The notes: generated from the sequence alone by a model not told the origin. Counted from the first letter of the stretch, positions 36,514 to 45,744 are shown. The stretch: DNA of 64,000 bases from Psychromonas aquimarina ATCC BAA-1526 (GCF_000428725.1 NZ_KE386793.1:22293-86292), one strand, 5' to 3'. Numbers and translations: made by a program.

Positions 36514-36813
36514 ATGGCAATACAAAATAATACATCTTTTGTAACAAGACCGGTTAATACGGGGAAAACGGCGAATGTCAAAAATTCGCCGCAGACCAGT
36601 GTCAGCGAGCTTGCACCCGTTACTAAAAAAGCCAAATCTGCTGAGTTTTCGATGATTCTTTCTGAAAAACAGCAGGACTCACTTCATAAAACACTTGGAT
36701 ACGATCAGCCCGGTTTTAAGCAGAGAGGCGCTGTAGATGCCTATCAGCAGGTTGCAGTACAAGAGCAGCGTGAAGCGATAATGAGCAGTATGAGTTTTCA
36801 TTTCGTTGTTTAA
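36514..36813 (+). CDS. Small conserved hypothetical protein
   Basis: A 99-residue hydrophilic protein without signal peptide or known domain. A Ser/Thr/Lys-rich N-terminal half leads to a more structured C-terminal part (MILSEKQQDSLHKTLGYDQP ... AVDAYQQVAVQEQREAI) that looks helical and conserved in style. It is 37 bp after tsaB and may be cotranscribed. Function unknown. Confidence 0.6.
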   Translation: MAIQNNTSFVTRPVNTGKTANVKNSPQTSVSELAPVTKKAKSAEFSMILSEKQQDSLHKTLGYDQPGFKQRGAVDAYQQVAVQEQREAIMSSMSFHFVV

Positions 36814-36862
36814 TCTTTCCGTTTAATTTATTCCTTTATAGTTTATTTTATAGGCCTATTGC

Positions 36863-37651
36863 ATGTTTCGTATTGTTTCTTTTATCGGTTTATTATTATT
36901 CAGCTTAACGGCTGTCAGCCATTCCTATTCAATTGATTTGACAGAAAAACAGGCTGACGCATTAGGTCAGTTAATCTGGAAAAATGAAGGTCAGCAGAAA
37001 CTGCAGCACCTTACTTCCTGGAACCGTGATGAAGACTTCCCATCTCTTGGATTAGGACACTTTATCTGGTATCCCACTGAACAGAAAGGTCCGTTCAAAG
37101 AACAGTTTCCGGAGTTATTAGCTTTCTTTGAAAAGAACGGAGTAACTCTGCCGCAGTGGCTGGCTGAAACTAAACTTGCTCCCTGGAAAAGCCGCGAACA
37201 GTTTTATCAGGAATTTGATCAACAGCAGTTGAGCAGTTTACGAACCTTTTTAAGTCAACATATAGAACTGCAGGTTAAATTTATTATTTTACGTCTGGAA
37301 GCCGCTATTCCGCATATTATCCACAGCAGCACAACAGCACAGAAAAAGATTGTTAAGGAACATATCAAACGCATGACCGCTACACCGGAAGGTGTTTTTT
37401 CCATGCTTGATTACGTCAATTTTAAAGGTGAAGGTTTATCTAAAAAAGAACGTTATCAGGGACATGGCTGGGGATTAAAGCAGGTACTGCTTAATATGCC
37501 CGTTGAATATGATAATGCTTTATATGCATTCGGCATGTCAGCCGATGAAGTATTAACCAGGCGGGTAAAAAATGCACCGAAAAAGGAGTTCCGCTGGTTA
37601 AAAGGCTGGCGGGCTCGTGTGTATGGTTATCAGAAAATTGTTGTGCAGTAG
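36863..37651 (+). CDS. Exported conserved hypothetical protein
   Basis: A 262-residue protein with a clear signal peptide (hydrophobic 5-17, cleavage near SHS-YS). The first mature block, ALGQLIWKNEGQQKLQHLTSWN, and SLGLGHFIWYP look like a conserved active or binding site: a Glu after a helix, then a Gly-His-rich strand. This layout loosely recalls lysozyme-like folds, but I cannot show a catalytic pair. Periplasmic or secreted; function unassigned. It sits between the small gene at 36514 and pyrD without strong operon signals. Confidence 0.68.
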   Translation: MFRIVSFIGLLLFSLTAVSHSYSIDLTEKQADALGQLIWKNEGQQKLQHLTSWNRDEDFPSLGLGHFIWYPTEQKGPFKEQFPELLAFFEKNGVTLPQWLAETKLAPWKSREQFYQEFDQQQLSSLRTFLSQHIELQVKFIILRLEAAIPHIIHSSTTAQKKIVKEHIKRMTATPEGVFSMLDYVNFKGEGLSKKERYQGHGWGLKQVLLNMPVEYDNALYAFGMSADEVLTRRVKNAPKKEFRWLKGWRARVYGYQKIVVQ

Positions 37652-37793
37652 TGCTGTGCTGCAAATTTAACGGCTAAGATCTTATTTGTAATAGGGATTA
37701 ATTAATTTATTTAGCTATTTATAGTTCACGTTTAGCAGATAAACGGTACAATACGGCAAATTAATTGTTTACTTTACTCAAAAGGTCTCTGTT

Positions 37794-38804
37794 ATGCTTT
37801 ATAGAATTATGCGCCACTTTTTATTCATGCTAAATCCTGAAAAAGCACATGATCTTTCCATAAAAAATCTGAAATTAACCCACGGTACTATCTTAGATCT
37901 TTTATATCGCCAGAAAGTACAGCAGCGTCCGGTTAATGTGATGGGCCTGACTTTTCCTAATTCAGTAGGGTTAGCTGCCGGCCTTGATAAAAACGGTGAA
38001 TGTATCGATGCATTTGGTGCGATGGGATTCGGACATATTGAAATCGGCACCGTGACACCGGTTGCTCAGCCGGGTAATGAATCCCCGCGTGTCTTTCGTG
38101 TTTTAGAATCAGAGGGCATTATCAACCGTATGGGTTTTAATAACCACGGTGTTGATGAGTTAATCGCTAATGTTAAAGACAGCAATTTCAAAGGTGTTAT
38201 CGGTATTAATATCGGTAAAAACTTTTCAACACCCGTTGAACAAGGTAAAAATGACTACCTGCTTTGTATGGATAAAGTTTATCAGCACGCCGGATACATT
38301 GCGGTAAATATTTCTTCACCAAATACTCCCGGACTGCGTTCACTGCAGTACGGCGAAGCGCTTGATGAGTTATTAGATGCATTAAAAACTCGTCAGAAAG
38401 AACTGCACGAAAAACACGGCAAGTATGTGCCGCTGGCATTAAAAGTCGCTCCGGATTTAAGTGATGATGAGATTGAGTCAATTGCAGAATCACTGCTTAA
38501 ATATAAAATCGACGGTTTGATTGCAACCAATACCACACTGGATCGTGAAATGGTTAAAGGTATGTCGCATGCCGGAGAAGCGGGCGGGCTGAGCGGTCGT
38601 CCTCTACAGAGTAAAAGCACCCTAGTTATTGCTAAATTTGCGTCCCGTCTACAGGGAGAAATTCCAATTATTGGTGTCGGCGGTATTGACGGGGTTATAG
38701 CCGCCAAAGAAAAAATTAATGCCGGTGCAAGCCTGGTTCAGATCTATTCTGGTTTTATCTACCATGGTCCGCAGCTGGTTAAGAAAATCGTGAACAATAT
38801 CTGA
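37794..38804 (+). CDS. pyrD: Dihydroorotate dehydrogenase (quinone), class 2
   Basis: A 336-residue membrane-associated FMN enzyme of pyrimidine synthesis that passes electrons from dihydroorotate to quinone. It has the N-terminal amphipathic helix ([13 protein letters not shown]), [16 protein letters not shown], the catalytic-serine segment [33 protein letters not shown] and the FMN-phosphate loops GGLSGRPL and IIGVGGIDG. zapC follows 23 bp later, as in E. coli. Confidence 0.97.
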   Translation: MLYRIMRHFLFMLNPEKAHDLSIKNLKLTHGTILDLLYRQKVQQRPVNVMGLTFPNSVGLAAGLDKNGECIDAFGAMGFGHIEIGTVTPVAQPGNESPRVFRVLESEGIINRMGFNNHGVDELIANVKDSNFKGVIGINIGKNFSTPVEQGKNDYLLCMDKVYQHAGYIAVNISSPNTPGLRSLQYGEALDELLDALKTRQKELHEKHGKYVPLALKVAPDLSDDEIESIAESLLKYKIDGLIATNTTLDREMVKGMSHAGEAGGLSGRPLQSKSTLVIAKFASRLQGEIPIIGVGGIDGVIAAKEKINAGASLVQIYSGFIYHGPQLVKKIVNNI

Positions 38805-38827
38805 TCAAGCGCGAAGCAGGATTTAAT

Positions 38828-39400
38828 ATGACCAAAACCGGTCTGATGACGGACTTTAGCCCTAAAGCCAACTGGCAGTGGCAGTTCGATACAGAAAGAG
38901 AAAAATTGATGCTGAATATGGGCGATTATTCTATTGATATCGTCTATAAAGCGAATATGCTTGCTTTTCATTCCGCAGATCCGGTTTTTTTTACCATTGA
39001 AGATGTTGCCAATTATATTGAACTTTTTGACAGCATCTCATTAAGTGACTTCCCGCCGCAAATATCGTGTACAATTATTGTTCATATTTTAGCGGTGGGA
39101 CTATTCCATAAACCGCTTATGCCCAAAAGCTGGTTATTTAAATCACTTAACAGCGGCACTCAGGAAGTGAATAAAGGTGACCGGGTAACATTAACTTCCT
39201 CGCGGACGGATCAGACTGGTGATTATCTAGTTCTGGAAAATAGTGATGATTTTGTTTTATGTATGTTAGTGGGGGATTCCCATGCCCTGACTGCAAGTAA
39301 ATCCCTGCAGCAGTTCCAGATTGTAAAAGTAACTCGGGATAAAATATGCCTGCCCGAAGTCGAAACTGAAAACAACTGGAACTCTTACCAGATTTTTTAA
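38828..39400 (+). CDS. zapC: Cell division protein ZapC
   Basis: A 190-residue cytoplasmic protein that bundles FtsZ and stabilises the Z ring. Recognised by position after pyrD and by family blocks: an N-terminal NWQWQFDTEREKLMLNMG (W-rich strand then LML), a central DVANYIELFDSI region, and KPLMPKSWLFKSL. AGGA lies 7 bases before the ATG. Confidence 0.88.
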   Translation: MTKTGLMTDFSPKANWQWQFDTEREKLMLNMGDYSIDIVYKANMLAFHSADPVFFTIEDVANYIELFDSISLSDFPPQISCTIIVHILAVGLFHKPLMPKSWLFKSLNSGTQEVNKGDRVTLTSSRTDQTGDYLVLENSDDFVLCMLVGDSHALTASKSLQQFQIVKVTRDKICLPEVETENNWNSYQIF

Positions 39401-39651
39401 CCCCTCTTGTTTTGATGTTAGCCTGATCCCACTTTACCTCCTCATACTGTTAATATTTGGTTAAATTTCATGTGAATAAATATTCCAGAAAACCTTGTTA
39501 TATTGATTTTTTGTTCTGCTTTTTTAGCGTTTTACGCAAGCTTTGACTTTTAATTCGTGAAACATTGGTAAATTTAATTTTCAGCGACTATTGAATTCAT
39601 TTCTTAAAGTGATTATAAATAACTATCTTTTCAAAAAATTGTAGGTTCTAA

Positions 39652-41049
39652 ATGAGTACGGATACACATGTTTCAAACCGATGGTCGAGTCGATACGCGT
39701 ACATTTTAGCAGCAACGGGAGCTGCGGTAGGGTTAGGTAATATCTGGAAATTTCCATATATTATGGGGGAAAACGGCGGTGGTGCATTCGTTTTTGTTTA
39801 TCTGATATGTGTCTTATTAATTGGTATTCCAGTCATGATGGCAGAGGTAGTGATTGGTAAACGAGGCCGCTCTACGCCTGCTAATGCTGTTGCTCATGTG
39901 GCAACGGAAGCCGGGCATTCGTCACACTGGTCAATTATCGGTACCATGGGCGTATTAGCCGGTTTCTTAATTTTAAGTTTCTATATTGTTATTGCCGGCT
40001 GGGCCGCCGCTTATGTCTTTTACGCCGGCAGCGGCGAATTCAGCTCAGCAGCCGCTGATCCAGCAACAAATGCAGAAGCAATTGGTACTTTGTTCGGCAA
40101 TTTAGTAAGCAGTGTTCCGCAGCTGCTTGTCTGGACAACACTTACTATGACAGCCGTTATCTATGTGATATCAAAAGGTGTTAAAGGCGGTCTGGAAACA
40201 GCCGTCACATATTTAATGCCGGCATTATTAGTACTGCTTGTGGCTATTATGACCTACTCTGCCGTTGTAGGTGATTTTGCGGCCGCTTTTTCATTCATGT
40301 TTGATATTGACTTCTCTAAGCTGACCATTGAAGGTGTATTAGTGGCGCTTGGCCATGCATTTTTCACCCTTAGCTTAGCGTCAGGTATCATGATGGTATA
40401 CGGTGCCTACCTGCCTGACGGCGTATCGATTGCAAAAACCTCTATTATGATTGCGATTGCCGATACTATGGTTGCTTTAATTGCCGGCCTAGCGATTTAC
40501 CCGATTGTATTTGCCCATGGTTTAGAGCCGAGTGCCGGTCCGGGACTATTATTCCAGTCGCTTCCAATTGCCTTCGGCTCAATGCCGATGGGTGATGTCG
40601 TCGGTACAGTATTCTTTGTTATGATTGTGTTTGCCGCCTTTACTTCAGCAATTGCACTGCTTGAAGCGACTGCTGCTTATCTTGAAGAACGACAGGGGAT
40701 GCCTCGTGTTAAAGCCGCGATTACAGCTGGTATTGCTATCTGGATCTGCAGTCTTGGTACGGTATTTTCTTTAGCAGGCACAGAGTGGGCGCAAATTAAC
40801 TTTGGCTTTATGGGCAGCAATATATTTGACATGCTGGATTATCTGACTGCCAATATTTTAATGCCTCTTGGTGGCTTATTAATTTCAGTCTTTGTCGGCT
40901 GGATAATGAAAACCGAAGTGATCAAAGAAGAGTTCAATCTTGCACAGTGGCAGTTTACAACTGTAATGGTACTGCTTCGCTGGGTTGCGCCGCTGGGTAT
41001 TCTGTTCGTATTTGCTAACTCAGTTGGTTTATTAGATGTTATTAAATAA
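39652..41049 (+). CDS. Sodium-dependent transporter of the neurotransmitter:sodium symporter (SNF) family
   Basis: A 465-residue inner-membrane protein with about 11-12 hydrophobic helices. The N-terminal signature RWSSRYAYILAATGAAVGLGNIWKFPY includes the unwound TM1 sodium/substrate site; GGGAFVFVYL and the TM6 block FFTLSLASGIMMVYGAYLP are also typical. Bacterial members take up amino acids such as tryptophan, tyrosine or leucine with Na+. The substrate is not predictable. Monocistronic; the last codons and the terminator are duplicated downstream. Confidence 0.92.
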   Translation: MSTDTHVSNRWSSRYAYILAATGAAVGLGNIWKFPYIMGENGGGAFVFVYLICVLLIGIPVMMAEVVIGKRGRSTPANAVAHVATEAGHSSHWSIIGTMGVLAGFLILSFYIVIAGWAAAYVFYAGSGEFSSAAADPATNAEAIGTLFGNLVSSVPQLLVWTTLTMTAVIYVISKGVKGGLETAVTYLMPALLVLLVAIMTYSAVVGDFAAAFSFMFDIDFSKLTIEGVLVALGHAFFTLSLASGIMMVYGAYLPDGVSIAKTSIMIAIADTMVALIAGLAIYPIVFAHGLEPSAGPGLLFQSLPIAFGSMPMGDVVGTVFFVMIVFAAFTSAIALLEATAAYLEERQGMPRVKAAITAGIAIWICSLGTVFSLAGTEWAQINFGFMGSNIFDMLDYLTANILMPLGGLLISVFVGWIMKTEVIKEEFNLAQWQFTTVMVLLRWVAPLGILFVFANSVGLLDVIK

Positions 41050-41068
41050 CCTGCCGAGTTTTTAATAT

Positions 41069-41102
41069 AAAAACCGTTTAGGTAAAACTAAGCGGTTTTT
41101 TT
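41069..41102 (+). terminator. SNF transporter terminator, copy 1
   Basis: AAAAACCGTTTA pairs with TAAGCGGTTTTT around a short loop, followed by T residues. Confidence 0.87.
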
Positions 41103-41222
41103 ATGCCTGCTGGCAAGTGCTCTACCGGGCTACCGTATTAGCCGAACCCGGTATTCTGTTCGTATTTGCTAACTCAGTTGGTTTATTAGATGTTATTAAA
41201 TAACCAGCCGAGTATTTAATAT

Positions 41223-41256
41223 AAAAACCGTTTAGGTAAAACTAAGCGGTTTTTTT
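41223..41256 (+). terminator. SNF transporter terminator, copy 2
   Basis: Identical stem-loop to copy 1, 154 bp further on, inside the second copy of the direct repeat. Confidence 0.87.
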
Positions 41257-41259
41257 ATG

Positions 41260-41494
41260 TCTACTGATAAATTTTTCTGAGTAGTTAATTTAGATGTTTT
41301 TTCGAATAATTTAATTCAAACAGAAATTCATAACTTTTTATTGCTGTTTAATGGCGCTTTAAGGTGTCTGTGGCGTGTTGTTTTTGTTTTGTCGATACGC
41401 GTGTTGGGTTTGTGGTTTTTGTTGTTTAGAGCGGCTTGTGTTGGTTTTGTGTTTTTTACTGCTGAAATGGAATTTACACTACTGCAGAGGGCAG
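41260..41494. other. Intergenic region with a G/T-rich tract
   Basis: No credible gene. About 41350-41460 is very rich in G and T on the plus strand and poor in A and C. The open frame through it (from 41341) reads as hydrophobic low-complexity residues and has no ribosome site, so I treat it as non-coding. Confidence 0.5.
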
Positions 41495-41521
41495 AAAAGC
41501 AGCTTAGAAAGCTGCTTTTTC
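41495..41521. terminator. Terminator downstream of rlmG
   Basis: Perfect 11-bp stem AAAAGCAGCTT (41495-41505) with AAGCTGCTTTT (41509-41519), with A and T tails on opposite sides. It can terminate rlmG on the minus strand. Confidence 0.85.
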
Positions 41522-41547
41522 AATTTTATCGTTCAGTCAGCAGACAA

Positions 41548-42696
41548 TTAGTCCATTTTTACTGCACGTAAAATAACGAATTTTTTGTTCTCTGTTACTA
41601 ATTCACAGTTACCAAAAATACGCTCTAATTTATCCTGATAATCAAGATGACGGTTACCGACAATAACTAATTCACCATTACCTGCTAAACAGAAGTGTGC
41701 ATCATTAAACATGCTCCAGGCGATATGATCTGTGATTGCCTGCTGCTGATGGAACGGCGGGTTACATAAAATAAGATCGTAACTGCGCGGTTTGAAACCA
41801 ACTAAACCGTTGTTAACGACAAAACGCGCCGTTTCACTTTCTTCTTCTTCGAAGTTTTTCAGCATATTGATACGGGCGGAATCAACAGCCATATACGATT
41901 CATCAATAAATGTGATTTGTGCGTCCGGGTAAGCCTGCGCCGCCGCCATACCAACAACACCGTTACCACAGCCTAAATCGACAACTTTAGTGAAGTCACC
42001 TTCAGGCAGGTTATCCATTAAGTATCTTCCGCCGATATCTAAGTGGTTACGTGAAAACACATTAGCATGGTTGTGAATTTTCCACTGCTGCTTTTCTATT
42101 TCCCAGGTAAGTGCAACTTCTTTTTCCGGTATTTCTTTCTGCTCAACCAGGCTGAAAATTAAACGTGATTTCTTTTTCGCTAATGAGGTTTTTGTTGTGC
42201 CTATGTACTGTTCAAACAGCTGCAGAGTGGAGTTATGAATCATGTTCACTTTACCCGCCGCTACAATAATTGTGTCCGGAGATACTACGCTGCGCAGCTG
42301 CTGCAGAATATATTCAAGGTAAGAAAGTGTTTTTGGTACTTTAATTAAAACCACTTTTACATTTTCTGGAAAAGACTGCAGGCTGTCCTGAAGTAAAATA
42401 TTATGTTCAGGGCAGTTATTGCGCTGCATATTTAACTTAATAGAGCTGAGAGACAGGTACGAATCAGTAATAACAGTTCGTTCAAAATCCTGGAAGAAGC
42501 AGCTTAATGCGCCGAATCCGTCATTGATCAGCAGCATCTGTTCGCCTTCACCGATATGTTTACCCAGTTCATTCTCTGTGAAGTAGTTAATCAGGTATTC
42601 ATCAGCAGAATCCCAAGCCTGCAGTGTTTCTTTTTTATGTCTTGGGTGACGATGCAGAACCAGTTCCTGGTCTGCAATATTTAATGATTCATTCAT
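41548..42696 (-). CDS. rlmG: 23S rRNA (guanine-1835-N2)-methyltransferase RlmG
   Basis: A 382-residue protein matching the two-domain RlmG/RsmC plan. The degenerate N-terminal methyltransferase-like domain contains LQAWDSADEYLINYF and VLIKVPKTLSYLE. The catalytic C-terminal domain has the SAM motif VVDLGCGNGVVGM and the catalytic LILCNPPFHQQ. Segments HNHANVFSRNHLDIGGR and NRHLDYQDKLERIFGNC match RlmG rather than RsmC. It methylates G1835 of 23S rRNA. Monocistronic. Confidence 0.94.
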   Translation of the reverse strand: MNESLNIADQELVLHRHPRHKKETLQAWDSADEYLINYFTENELGKHIGEGEQMLLINDGFGALSCFFQDFERTVITDSYLSLSSIKLNMQRNNCPEHNILLQDSLQSFPENVKVVLIKVPKTLSYLEYILQQLRSVVSPDTIIVAAGKVNMIHNSTLQLFEQYIGTTKTSLAKKKSRLIFSLVEQKEIPEKEVALTWEIEKQQWKIHNHANVFSRNHLDIGGRYLMDNLPEGDFTKVVDLGCGNGVVGMAAAQAYPDAQITFIDESYMAVDSARINMLKNFEEEESETARFVVNNGLVGFKPRSYDLILCNPPFHQQQAITDHIAWSMFNDAHFCLAGNGELVIVGNRHLDYQDKLERIFGNCELVTENKKFVILRAVKMD

Positions 42697-42821
42697 CGGA
42701 TTTTGCCTAGTTGTAATATACCTGCATTAAGCAGTCTGGGTATAAAGTGTAATAAAAAAAGTATTTTAGCCTGATCGCACCCTTTATACCAATGCTAATA
42801 GTAATTAACGGAGAACAAATT

Positions 42822-42890
42822 ATGTTTTTAGTAGTCTGCGGCAAATCCTGCTTAATGATTAACCTGTATCAGCTAGTTAATACAGGTTAG
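42822..42890 (+). other. Possible leader ORF with overlapping hairpin before phnA
   Basis: A 22-codon frame (MFLVVCGKSCLMINLYQLVN...) with GGAG 8 bases upstream. TAACCTGTAT (42860-42869) and ATACAGGTTA (42880-42889) form a 10-bp stem whose end overlaps the stop codon. It could be an attenuator-type leader or chance. Confidence 0.3.
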
Positions 42891-42978
42891 CTGACAAAAA
42901 ACCAAACTTTTGTTTGTCTTGAAAGATAGGCATAATAGCGCCACTTTCATTTCCCTATTTTTTTAAAGGTGTTAACTC

Positions 42979-43572
42979 ATGCCAATTAAAACTGCTCTGT
43001 TAGAGCGCAGTAACTGCACATGTGAATTATGTGGTGCGTCAGATAATCTTTCTGTTTTTGAAGTACCGCCGGTTGTAGAGCCTAACTCTGATAAATCAGT
43101 ATTAGTTTGTGAAACCTGTTTATCACAAATTGAAAAAAATACTGATATGAATAATAACCACTGGCGCTGCCTGAATGACAGCATGTGGAGTCAGGTGCCG
43201 GCTGTGCAGGTTACTGCATTCCGCATGTTGACCCGTTTGGCGGTAACAGAAGGCTGGGCGCAGGATCTGCTTGATATGATGTATATGGAAGATGAAGCCA
43301 AAGCATGGGCTGATTACGGTGTTGCCGCTGATAATATTGAGGAAGCCGCACCGACTCGCGATTCTAACGGCACAATTTTAGCTGCTGGTGATAATGTAAC
43401 GTTAATCAAAGACTTAGATGTTAAAGGCGGTAACTTTACGGCGAAGCGTGGAACACCGGTACGTAATATCTCATTAACGGATAATCCTGAGCATATCGAA
43501 GGCCGTGTAAACGGCGTGCGTATTGTATTGTTAACCTGTTACCTGAAAAAAATGCCTCTTTTCGAAGACTAG
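42979..43572 (+). CDS. PhnA-domain zinc-ribbon protein (YjdM-like)
   Basis: A 197-residue protein. The N-terminal zinc ribbon is CTCELCGASDNL ... CETCLSQI. A central helical segment and a C-terminal PhnA (SH3-like) domain follow, containing DSNGTILAAGDNVTLIKDLDVKGGNFTAKRGTPVRNISLTD and VLLTCYLKK. The family is often labelled alkylphosphonate-utilisation protein, although a direct role in phosphonate breakdown is not established. No phn genes are nearby. Confidence 0.9.
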   Translation: MPIKTALLERSNCTCELCGASDNLSVFEVPPVVEPNSDKSVLVCETCLSQIEKNTDMNNNHWRCLNDSMWSQVPAVQVTAFRMLTRLAVTEGWAQDLLDMMYMEDEAKAWADYGVAADNIEEAAPTRDSNGTILAAGDNVTLIKDLDVKGGNFTAKRGTPVRNISLTDNPEHIEGRVNGVRIVLLTCYLKKMPLFED

Positions 43573-43735
43573 AAGCTGTATAACAAATTAACTGTTATTT
43601 GTACTTTATAAACCCGTTTTGTGATTTGCTTTGAAACTATTCAGCAAATAACACTGCGGTTTTTTTTATATCTGTAATAATAAATTATGTCATAACTATT
43701 TGATTTATGTTCTGTTGTATTTACAGGGAGTTCCT

Positions 43736-44236
43736 ATGCTTGATTATCTTGCCCTCGGCATTTTAATATTTGTTGTTATTACCCTCTTCTACGGGGTTAT
43801 TGTTATCCATGATATCCCTTATGAAATTGCTAAACACCGTAATCACCCGCATCAAGATGCTTTACATGTAGCAGGCTGGGTAAGTTTATTTACCCTGCAT
43901 GTTTTATGGCCGTTTTTATGGATCTGGGCAACCTTGTACCGAGAAGACCGCGGCTGGGGTTTTGTTAATAAAGAAGAACCACAGCAATTTGAAAAAAGCC
44001 CAACCCGGCAGCAGTTTTCAGCATTACAAACACGCATCGAACTGTTAGAGCAGCAGCTTGCCGCACAGAATACTGCAGTACAGGAGCTTGCCGCACAAAA
44101 TAAAGCTTTGCAGGATAAAGACTCACCACAGAAAACTGCCGAAAGGGCCCCGCTAGAGGAAGTCAGGGATGCGCTTTATGATCCGTCAGATGAAACGGTT
44201 GCGTTTGATCTAAGCAAGTTTGAAGGAGAGAAATAA
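43736..44236 (+). CDS. yiaW: DUF3302 inner-membrane protein, YiaW-like
   Basis: A 166-residue protein when started at 43736, where GGGAG lies just upstream; the frame from 43700 lacks a site. Two N-terminal membrane helices (about 4-24 and 45-65) enclose the DUF3302 block IHDIPYEIAKHRNHPHQDALHVAGWVSLFTLHVLWPFLWIWA. The C-terminal half is a Gln-rich coiled coil (LLEQQLAAQNTAVQEL). The family is paired with an HlyD-like protein (YiaV), as here with a 1-base stop/start overlap. Function is unknown; it probably forms a membrane complex with YiaV. Confidence 0.9.
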   Translation: MLDYLALGILIFVVITLFYGVIVIHDIPYEIAKHRNHPHQDALHVAGWVSLFTLHVLWPFLWIWATLYREDRGWGFVNKEEPQQFEKSPTRQQFSALQTRIELLEQQLAAQNTAVQELAAQNKALQDKDSPQKTAERAPLEEVRDALYDPSDETVAFDLSKFEGEK

Positions 44237-45198
44237 TGGATTTAATACTTATTTTAACCTACACGGCGATCTGTATTGCAGTCTTTAAAATATTTAAAAT
44301 ACCGCTTAATAAATGGTCCGTACCTACGGCTGTTCTAGGCGGTATTGTTTTAATCGGTACATTAGTTTTTCTGATGAACTACAACCATCCTTATTCAGAG
44401 GTCAGTCGTGAATATTTCGTTTCAACACCTGTAGTGCCGGCAGTAAGAGGAGCAGTTGCTTCAGTTGATGTTGAAGCGAATACTCCGGTTAAAGCCGGGG
44501 ATCTGTTATTTACTATCGATCCCGTGCCTTATCAGAACAAAGTTGACTCATTAGCGGCGCAGTTAAAATCAGCTGCTTCTGATTATCGGCGTGCAGTGCA
44601 GCTGAAAAAGAAAAAGATAGGCAAACAGCGTGATGTGGATGTAACTCTGGCAGCTGTTAATGATTTAACGGCAAAACTTGCTGATGCAGAATATGATCTG
44701 CAGCGTACTGAAGTGAGAGCCGCCAGTGACGGTTTTGTCTCGCAGATGATGGTCTATCCTGGTTTATATGTGGTGCCTATGCCGCTGCGTCCGGCAATGG
44801 TATTTGTTCAGGAAACATCATTTATCTATGTCGGCTGGTACCGCCAGAACAGTATATTGCGCCTGCAGCCGGGTTATGAAGCCGAGATGGCTTTTGATGC
44901 TTTACCGGGAAAAGTGTTCAGCGGTGAAGTGGTCCAGGTTTTACCGGTAATAGCTGAAGGTGAAGTGCAGGCTAACGGCAGCTTAGTCAACTTAGGTCTA
45001 GGTTCTCTGCGTCCAGGCCGAGTGCCTGTACAGATTAAAATTACCGATCCGGATTTTATTCAGTATGCGGCTCAGATACCGGGCGGCTCATACGGGCAGA
45101 GTGCTGTTTATTCAGATCATTTTACTCATGTCGCAATTATGCGCCGCATCATCTTACGTATGTCCTCATGGATGAGTTATATTTTCCCATTCCATTAG
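44236..45198 (+). CDS. yiaV: HlyD-family membrane fusion protein, YiaV-like
   Basis: A 320-residue protein with two N-terminal membrane segments (about 2-20 and 31-50), a lipoyl half-motif PVVPAVRGAVASVDVEANTPVKAGDLLF, a coiled-coil hairpin (about 95-155) and the return strand VRAASDGFVSQMMVYPGLYV. Its ATG overlaps the yiaW stop, so the two are translated together. HlyD proteins usually bridge an inner-membrane pump to the outside, but no pump gene is near, as is also true of E. coli yiaWV. Confidence 0.9.
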   Translation: MDLILILTYTAICIAVFKIFKIPLNKWSVPTAVLGGIVLIGTLVFLMNYNHPYSEVSREYFVSTPVVPAVRGAVASVDVEANTPVKAGDLLFTIDPVPYQNKVDSLAAQLKSAASDYRRAVQLKKKKIGKQRDVDVTLAAVNDLTAKLADAEYDLQRTEVRAASDGFVSQMMVYPGLYVVPMPLRPAMVFVQETSFIYVGWYRQNSILRLQPGYEAEMAFDALPGKVFSGEVVQVLPVIAEGEVQANGSLVNLGLGSLRPGRVPVQIKITDPDFIQYAAQIPGGSYGQSAVYSDHFTHVAIMRRIILRMSSWMSYIFPFH

Positions 45199-45287
45199 CA
45201 GATATAAGAAGTTAGATACTGATTGAAATGCTAAAGGCGGATAGGAAGCTGCTATTCGCCTCTTTATATAAGCTGATAAGGGAGGAT

Positions 45288-45692
45288 ATGCATTTGGAGT
45301 GGGGGGAGTATAGACTTTATTCAGATAAATCCAGAGTGGATATTAAGGCTGTGAAAAGCTTGCTTGAGCAGTCTTACTGGGCAGATAAAAGAGATATTGA
45401 GACGATTAATAAATCGATTGAACATTCTAACTGCTTTTCTGTTTATAAGGGGACCATACAGATAGCATTTGCACGGGTAGTCACGGATTACTGTACATTT
45501 GCATATCTTGCCGATGTAATTGTCGATCAGCACTACCGCAAACTCGGCATTGGTAAATGGTTAGTGGATACGGCGGTTAACGATCCGCGCTGGCCGGTTG
45601 AACTGTTTATGTTAGCAACGGATGATGCGCATACATTATATGAAAAATATGGTTTTCATCTTAGTGATAAATTAATGGCAACGATTAAATGA
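45288..45692 (+). CDS. GNAT-family N-acetyltransferase
   Basis: About 134 residues of a single GNAT domain: YRLYSDKSRVDIKAVKSLLEQSYWA at the N-terminus, FARVVTDYCTFAYLADVIVDQHYRKLGIGKWL (the R-x-x-G-x-G/A acetyl-CoA motif reads RKLGIGKW), and a C-terminal YEKYGFH. A strong AAGGGAGG is only 2 bases before ATG 45288; TTG 45294 would have ideal spacing and may be the true start, while ATG 45228 has none. It acetylates a small molecule or peptide amine; the substrate is unknown. Confidence 0.86.
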   Translation: MHLEWGEYRLYSDKSRVDIKAVKSLLEQSYWADKRDIETINKSIEHSNCFSVYKGTIQIAFARVVTDYCTFAYLADVIVDQHYRKLGIGKWLVDTAVNDPRWPVELFMLATDDAHTLYEKYGFHLSDKLMATIK

Positions 45693-45694
45693 TT

Positions 45695-45740
45695 TATACC
45701 CAAACCACCTGAAGCTGTATCTTCAAGTAGCTTGGGTATA
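45695..45740. repeat. Palindromic intergenic repeat
   Basis: TATACCCAA (45695) pairs with TTGGGTATA (45732-45740), with an inner TGAAG/CTTCA pair. Similar TATACCCAAG-type palindromes are scattered between genes in Vibrio, Shewanella and Psychromonas. A related one-sided GGGTATA motif ends the element at 31150-31362. Confidence 0.65.
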
Positions 45741-45744
45741 CATA

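Larger units (their letters stand above)
40996..41259 (+). repeat. 110-bp direct repeat of the transporter 3' end and terminator
   Basis: 40996-41105 recurs at 41150-41259 (154-bp offset) with very few differences. Each copy has the last 17 codons plus stop of the SNF transporter and its terminator. A 44-bp unrelated spacer lies between. The second copy is untranslated and supplies a second terminator. Confidence 0.93.

Noticed and set aside
41341..41571. A 76-codon plus-strand frame.
   Set aside because: It arises from the G/T-rich tract, has no ribosome site, runs through the rlmG terminator and overlaps the end of rlmG.
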